This document shows positions 58,491 through 64,000 of a stretch of DNA of 64,000 nt, piece by piece (within the stretch, counting starts at the first letter, position 1; the number at the start of each line of letters is the position of its first letter). Position numbers and translations under genes: made by a program. The notes under the pieces were generated by a model. It had not been told where the DNA came from and did no database searches. It was given only the letters and a program-made list of their open reading frames with translations. Origin of the DNA: Lepus europaeus. Taxonomy: Eukaryota; Chordata; Mammalia; Lagomorpha; Leporidae. The stretch is taken from assembly GCF_033115175.1 (NCBI RefSeq), contig NC_084835.1:27733858-27797857 (forward strand). Reading direction: 5' to 3'.

Positions 58491-58808
58491 TTTTTTCTTT
58501 TCTTTGAGATTTATTTGTTTTTGAAAGGCAGAGTGAGAGTGAGAGAGAGAAGTCTTGCATCTGCTGGTTTACTCCCCAGATGGCCACAGGAGCCAGATCT
58601 GGGCCAGACTGAATCCAGGAGCCTAGAACTCCATCTGAGTCTCCCCTGAGTGGCAAGAGCCCAAGTACTTAGACGGTTTTCCACTGCTTTCCCAGGTACT
58701 TTAGCAGGGAATTGGATTGAAAACAGAGCAGCTGGAACTCTAACTGGTGCTCATATGGATGCTAGCGTTGTAGGCGGGTCTTAACTTGCTGCACCAGAAC
58801 GCTGACCC
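58491..58808 (-). mobile_element. C-type SINE, nested
   Basis: Antisense copy from 'cttttttcttttctttgag' to 'ctgcaccagaacgctgaccc'. It abuts the previous copy. Confidence 0.88.
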
Positions 58809-58944
58809 CTACGTGTATCTTAACTACTGGGCTGAACACCTGTCCCTTAACTGCTTAAACAGATCGTCTGGAATGACTCCTGTTGTGAACACTGATTATT
58901 GTACTGTGTTATGTGATGGTCTTTAGTAACTCTGCAGTCTAGGT

Positions 58945-59228
58945 AATTTTTTTTAAAGATTGATTTATTTGGAAGGCAGAGTGACAGAGGAAAAGGAAGA
59001 GATAGCTTCATCTGCTGGTTCACTCCTCCAATGCCCACAGTAGCCAGGTAAGGGCATGCTAAAGCCAGGAGCCAGGAACTCCATCTGAATCTCCCAGATG
59101 AGTGAAAGGGCTTGGTTCGTCATCTGCTGCCTCCCAGGTGAATTAACAGACAGCGGGACCAGAAGTGCAGAGTGGCCAGGAGTTGAACCAGGTCCTCAGA
59201 AGGGGAATGTGTCACAGCGCCTACCCGC
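58945..59228 (-). mobile_element. Old C-type SINE
   Basis: Antisense copy: 'ttttttttaaagattgattt', body, head end 'gtgtcacagcgcctaccc'. Confidence 0.86.
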
Positions 59229-59299
59229 TCAGGGAGTCTCACTGCCCATTGGGCAGAATTGTTTACCCCAATGCTAACTGGCCCCAGAGGGTGGATCTG

Positions 59300-59468
59300 A
59301 ACTTTTAAAAAAAGGCTTAGTTATTATTTGTAAGGCAGAATCACACAGAGATCTTCCACCTGCTGGTTCAGTCTCCACATTGTTGCCCGGGGCCTCACAT
59401 TGGGGCTCATATGGAATTCCGGCATTGCAGGCAGCAGCTTAACCCCCTGCGCCCCAGTGCTGGCCCCC
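59300..59468 (-). mobile_element. C-type SINE with internal deletion
   Basis: Antisense copy that keeps the tail side ('gtaaggcagaatcacac', 'cttccacctgctggttcag') and the head side ('cttaaccccctgcgcccc') but lacks most of the body. Confidence 0.8.
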
Positions 59469-60167
59469 AGATTTGATTTTTTATTAGTGTCAAAGACATC
59501 CAGTTCTTCAAGATCCTTTAATAAATCCAGTAACCCCCAGTGTGCGTTGCTCCTACTTCTCCTCCCGCCCAGAGAACTCCTTTTATGTTTTTTAGCTGAT
59601 TGAAGATTGTTCATCTTTACCTACCAATGGCGCGGTTGTACTGCTGGTTATTTTTCTCTTTCTGGCTCTATCGATTGAACTCATGCTCCAGTGGATGCAG
59701 ATTTAACCCTTGCTGTTTGCCACCTCAACCCACACACCCACTTCCATCCTTCAGGAGAATTTATCGTAATTTTAGTTAAATGATTATTCAGTGTAGACAC
59801 TGTTATCACTCCATGTGCTATTCAGAGCTCAACCACGTAGAAAACGATAATTATTTTGCTTTTTCCTGCACATTTTTGTCTTTTTCTCAAGTTAATAATT
59901 GTCTTGTTTGTTTGTTTTAAATTTGCTTTAGTTTCCTGTGTACTTATTTCTGATTCAAACCATTGTCTAAATCAGCATTTCTTAAATGATCTGTGACGAG
60001 TGACCAGTTTTTTAAAAAAATTTTAATCTGTTGCAGGTGGGTGCTTTTATCAAATACAATAAAAATACTTTTGTAGAACAGCCAGTTCATGGATGGTGCC
60101 AGTCAGCTGACCACACTTAGTGTAGCACGTTTCAGATCTCCTTTTAAAAAACTTGTTGACTGATTTC
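59469..60167. other. Unassigned stretch
   Basis: No gene. AT-rich from 59750. An old DNA-transposon-like block at about 59960-60120 is possible but not assigned. Confidence 0.35.
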
Positions 60168-60455
60168 TTTATAAAGATTTTATTTATTTATTTGAGAGGT
60201 AGAGTTACAGACAATGAAAGAGCTTATATCAGCTGGTTCACTCCCCAAATGCCCACAGCAGCTAGGGCTGGGCCCTGCTGAAGCCTGGAGCTTCATCCAG
60301 ATCTCCCATGTGAGTGCAAGGTCCTTTACTTGAGCCATCTTCTGCTGCTTTCCTAGGTATGTTAGCAGGGAGCTGGATTAGAAGTAGAGCATCCAGGACT
60401 CAAACCAGTGCCTATAAGGGATGCCAGTGTTAGCAGGTGCTACTGTGCCGACCTG
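60168..60455 (-). mobile_element. C-type SINE
   Basis: Antisense copy: 'ataaagattttatttattta', body, 'ccaggactcaaaccagtgcc', head end 'gctactgtgccgacctg'. No (GA)n remains. Confidence 0.9.
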
Positions 60456-61030
60456 TATTTTATTCCCTTGATTGTTCTTTGGTTGAATATAGAGTATAGG
60501 ATTTGGTTGAGTATAGAATTCTTGGTTGGAATTCTTTTTCTTCGCATGGTTTGATTGTCTTCTGGTGTTGCTGCTGCGACCATCCTGGCTCCAGAAACTC
60601 CTTATAGGACCTGTTATTACTAGGATCTCAGCAGGTTTTCCTTTTGCTCCAAGGATTCTGTGTTTCACACGATGAGCATTTATTTCCATGGGTTATGGTG
60701 GGCAGTTGGTGAGCACTTTCAGTTCTCGGAAATGTTCTTGAATGAGTTCTCTCAATCCCCTTCCCTTTCTTTGTTTTCTCTTTGGAAGTGCTATGACGAG
60801 GCGGCTGTTCTGCTGGCTTGGCTGTTCCCATGAGGATTCTCCGTGTAACATGTTTGGTTCTCTGCTGTCCTTGCTGGTAACTCAGGATTCCACGTTCTCT
60901 GAATTGCTAAATCTCCTGCATTTCTGTCCACCAACATCAGGTGTTACCGTCTCCTGTCCCAGTCTCTCCATCCCGGTGGGGTTATACCTTTTAACAGTAA
61001 TTTTAGTGGGGTGTGGGAGGGAGCAAAATT
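60456..61030 (-). mobile_element. Old L1M fragment
   Basis: Antisense. 'gagtatagaattcttggttg', 'tgattgtcttctggtgttgc', 'tgagttctctcaatcccctt' and 'tctttgttttctctttgg' follow the order of reversed L1M 5'-region sequence. Very diverged. Confidence 0.4.
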
Positions 61031-61154
61031 AAACAGGTGCTTCAGTCTTCCAACTTGACAGAGTACTTAGCGTCTGCTAACTGTGGGCTCCCCGGTGGCC
61101 AGCTATCCCCTCCCTTCTACCAGGTGACCTAATAGTGGAAGATGCAGCCATTCT

Positions 61155-61325
61155 ATCCCACAGGCCTTGACTCTGACCCCAGGGACACCCCTTACCAGCT
61201 GAGTGACCTTCAACAAATCTCCTCCCTTCTCTAAAATTCCATTTCATCATGTGTCTAATGGGGAGAAAAATACTGCCTGCCCCCCAGGGCTATGGTGAAC
61301 ACTGGGGAGTCGTGCGCTCGGCACA
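61155..61325 (+). mobile_element. MIR SINE fragment
   Basis: Sense MIR: 'gccttgactctgaccccag', 'accagctgagtgaccttc', 'tttcatcatgtgtctaatgg', 'cagggctatggtgaacactg'. Confidence 0.7.
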
Positions 61326-61974
61326 GCAGGCACAGCATCACAGCATCACAGCGCCCTCTGTGGCAGCTGTCAGTGCTCCCCATGAGAGGCTTGAGCTACC
61401 CCCCTCCTGCTCTCCTCCCTGGATGGTCTGTGCACTAACAGAGTGCATGGCCACGCAGCTCACACCGAGCTGGCGCTCTCCTGAGGTATAAAGGACAAGC
61501 ACTGTTTCGTGGGCTTCCTGGCACAGTCTTTGGCAGCCTGAGACTCAGGAGTTGCTCTTGGCTATTGTCCCCACACCAGTCAGGTGCTGTCTCCAAAACA
61601 CTGGTCTTGTTGCTGCGTCTCCGGAGTCTGCAGGGTGAAGGGCCAGGCCCTAGCGAGGCATCCAGTGCCTCCCTGTGTCTTTGCCCCATGCCCCCTGGCT
61701 GTGGTCTCTCAGGTAAGCTCTTGCAGCTCCTGCGCTCTCAGTTCTCTGCTGCCAGCCCTGCAGACCTTGGAACCGTGCCGGCTTCCACCATTTCTGGAAA
61801 CGTTTTCTGAGCTGTCCCTGCTCCAACTCCTGCCTCAGTCCCTGCGCTGGGATCACTATGTCTTCTCTGACTCACTACCTGTGTAGTGTGTAGTCTGACA
61901 CACTATCCTGTGTGCCTTCCCCTCTATCATAGCACTTAGGACCCTGTGGCTCGTTCCTCATCCTTCCCATCCCC
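61326..61974. other. Unassigned stretch
   Basis: No gene or repeat recognised. Frames at 61435-61886 overlap on both strands. Confidence 0.4.
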
Positions 61975-62115
61975 AAGTTGTAACCGCTCTGTGCGCGAGG
62001 ACGGGTGACCTTCTCACTGTCTTACTCTTAGAACCTAATATGGTGCCTGCTACACCTCAGATGTGTATAATTTGTGAAGTAAAATAGTATTTGTAGACTG
62101 AATGTATGAATGCAA
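61975..62115 (+). mobile_element. L2 3' end fragment
   Basis: Sense: 'ttgtaaccgctctgtgcgcg', 'actcttagaacctaatatgg', 'tgcctgctacacctcagatg', then 'gactgaatgtatgaatgc'. The order fits an L2 end; diverged. Confidence 0.5.
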
Positions 62116-63164
62116 AGATCTCAAATAACAGTTTGATTGGCACGTACTTAAAGAGTAAGATTCTTGAATTGAGGAACTTATAAAAGTAACTTTCTTGACA
62201 AAGCTTCAGAGTTCCAAGCCACCCCCCCTCCCAGAAGACAGTATGTGCCTGGCACTGCCCTTGTATGCCTGCTTGGATAGGGGCGTGTGAAGGAGGGTGC
62301 TGTGGGTGACCTGCTCCTCTTTCTCCTGCTTGTGAACTCCCAGGGCATCCAGCACAAGAGCAATTGCTGTCTCACAACATCCAAAGCAGGCAAAGGCAGC
62401 TTTGCAACTTCTGTAATGAACGCAGCAATCATTTTTCAGTCGCATTCCTGGGTGCTCATTGCCATCCTAAGACACAATCTGTCTGACCGATGTTTCCAGA
62501 ACAATTAAGACAGGGTGAGCTTTCCAAGTCTTAGGCAAGAACAGGTCAAAAAGAGCAGGAACAAAGCATTTCAGCCACTCCATGTGAGGGTGGGCACTCG
62601 TGTTCAGCCTGCAGAAGGCTCTGCCGGTTCCAGCTCTGATGCTGGTAGCTCCTGACGGAATCTGGATTAACGTAATGAAGATGTTCCTGAACCAACTCAT
62701 CATCATTTTAGAAAACGTTAGGGCCAAATAAAACACCAGACTTGATGTTCAAGCTGTACTACCGGCAGACACTTATTTAATGAACTATTTTCTGCTTACA
62801 GATGGAGGTTGAGGTTGTAGTCACATGCTCTAAATGTCAGCCTGCCTCTTTAGACTTAGTGGAAAGAAGAAAAGACAACACATGACGCACTGAGCCTCGT
62901 TAAGGGTTGCTAAAACCTGGGAGATCTGGCTGCTGGTAATATCCCGTCATTCCTTTCTTGGCCTCGTGATGTAGGGGTGGCCAAGACAGGAATTCTGCAC
63001 ACAGTGGAAGTGACGGAGGCAATTCAGAATCACGGCGTCTGCTGAGGGCTATAGTTTCAAATGTAAGCAACACCAAAAACTCCTCTAGATTTTTGGTGAG
63101 AATTGGAATCTTCAGAGATGTTTTTTAGTTGTGGTTGTAGTTAATGGATTGGATACTCTTGGAT
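62116..63164. other. Unassigned stretch
   Basis: No gene or repeat recognised. Frames of 70-90 codons near 62180-62736 on both strands look like chance. Confidence 0.45.
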
Positions 63165-63177
63165 AGAAGTTGATTTT

Positions 63178-63492
63178 TTTTAAAAAAGATTTATTTATTT
63201 GACAGGTAGAGTTACAGATAGAGAGACAGAGAGAAAGGTCTGCCTTCCATTGGTTCACCCCCCAAATGGCCGCTACAGCCGGCATGCTGCACCCATCTGG
63301 AGCTGGGTGCTTCCTCCTGGTCTCCCATGCCTGTGAAGGAGCCTAAGCACTTGGGCCATCCTCCACTGTCCTCCCGGGCCACAGCAGAGAGCTGGACTGG
63401 AAGAGGAGCAACCGGGACTAGAACCTGGCGCCCATATGGGATGTCAGCGCCGCAGGCGGAGGGTTAACCAAGTGAGCCACGGCGCCGGGCCC
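63178..63492 (-). mobile_element. C-type SINE with perfect target duplication
   Basis: Antisense copy. The 13-bp duplication 'agaagttgatttt' is at 63165-63177 and 63493-63505. The head is young-type, with 'gtcagcgccgcaggcgg' and 'gagccacggcgccgggcc'. Confidence 0.95.
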
Positions 63493-63505
63493 AGAAGTTG
63501 ATTTT

Positions 63506-64000
63506 GTTATCCTACATGTATTCTTCATTTCTCAGTATGCAGTCATGTCTTACTGAAAGAAGACAAAGACCCATCCATAGCAGTCATTGAGGAAGGTCAC
63601 AGGAATCTGACAGCTCTAGGCCAAAATTGCAGAATTGACATTGAGAACCAAGTGATGGTGTTAAATGGCCTCATCCTTATTAAATGGAATAAAAAGCTAT
63701 TATATGCATATGAGCCCAAAGCAAAATTGATCAGAAGAGTTAATCACCCTCATCAAGTCCCTCATCAAGTGCCCTCTGGCTACAAGTTGTCACCACCCTT
63801 AGACACAAGCTGTTCATCTCTCAGAGGGCAGCAGACTTAGAAAGGAAACGGCCCTGGTGTTTGGCTGGGGAGGAGAGGCAGGAGGAAACAGAAGATGATC
63901 CTTAGCCATGTGGTTTCCTTTTATGCTGCTCAACACATCAGTGGTTCCGCAGACTCCAACCAATTTGGACCCACAGATAGATTAAACAATAATCTCCCTA
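63506..64000. other. Unassigned stretch to window end
   Basis: No gene or repeat recognised. The tandem words 'catcaagtccct' and 'catcaagtgccct' (63750-63774) form a small direct repeat. Confidence 0.4.

Larger units (their letters stand above)
57900..58845 (-). mobile_element. Old C-type SINE split by two nested copies
   Basis: Antisense host in two parts. 57900-58183 runs from 'tctttttattttatttacac' to 'tcccaagtgcatcttc'. 58809-58845 is the head end 'tatcttaactactgggctga' and 'acacctgtccc'. About 625 bases of younger SINE separate them. Confidence 0.82.

Noticed and set aside
59960-60120. A hAT-type MER element
   Set aside because: A few words fit but no terminal inverted repeats could be found.

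Overview
The window is mammalian genomic DNA from a lagomorph, most likely European rabbit. The main evidence is very dense carriage of the lagomorph C-type SINE (C repeat / CSINE), a tRNA-derived element. On its sense strand a C element runs: a GC-rich head (gccggcgcc-like) with Pol III A/B-box-like blocks, 'cccatatggg', 'ctctgctgtggcc', 'gatggcccaagtgcttgggcc', a CT-rich stretch, and an A-rich tail. I place 64 copies or fragments (25 on +, 39 on -), together about 19 kb. Two 3' ends that look like rabbit-type L1 (14.2-15.0 kb and 51.7-52.4 kb) support the assignment. Older mammalian repeats fill in the rest: L1M, L2, MIR, MaLR/MLT1 LTRs, Tigger/MER2. Species is inferred from repeat content only; I ran no database search.

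I see no ordinary multi-exon protein gene. Two protein-related features are recognisable, both retrocopies. At 22.3-23.2 kb a decayed copy of ribosomal protein S2 (RPS2) mRNA sits inside an old L1 on the + strand. At 35.2-35.9 kb on the - strand is a copy of ATP5MC3 (ATP synthase subunit c, P3 isoform) mRNA. It is open from start to stop, has an ATTAAA signal and poly(A), and is bounded by a perfect 13-bp target duplication. It is the only plausible coding sequence in the window.

Layout. 0-9 kb: C elements, an L1M 3' end, a possible LTR with a 20-G run, an antisense L1M, and an ERVL-like LTR. 9-21 kb: mostly C elements, MIRs, an L1M 3' end, an antisense MaLR LTR, and a rabbit-type L1 3' end. 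21.8-25.8 kb: an L1M ORF2/3'UTR relic holding the RPS2 copy and C elements. 26-34 kb: C elements (two in tail-to-tail pairs), an MLT1 LTR, and unique sequence. 34-36 kb: Z-DNA-prone tracts, an inverted-repeat element, and the ATP5MC3 copy. 36-43 kb: GC-richer unique DNA with a possible regulatory element near 41.4 kb. 43-47 kb: C elements, MLT1 LTRs, and the most complete inverted-repeat element. 47.9-48.7 kb: a CpG island. 49-64 kb: a Tigger fossil, a 5'-truncated rabbit-type L1, a possible LTR, and mainly antisense C elements.

Nothing here behaves as a pathway or operon, and I found no convincing undescribed system. The items most worth checking are the intact ATP5MC3 retrocopy, the unassigned CpG island with a possible first exon, a dispersed inverted-repeat (MITE-like) family with four copies, and a templated palindrome that broke the RPS2 copy.
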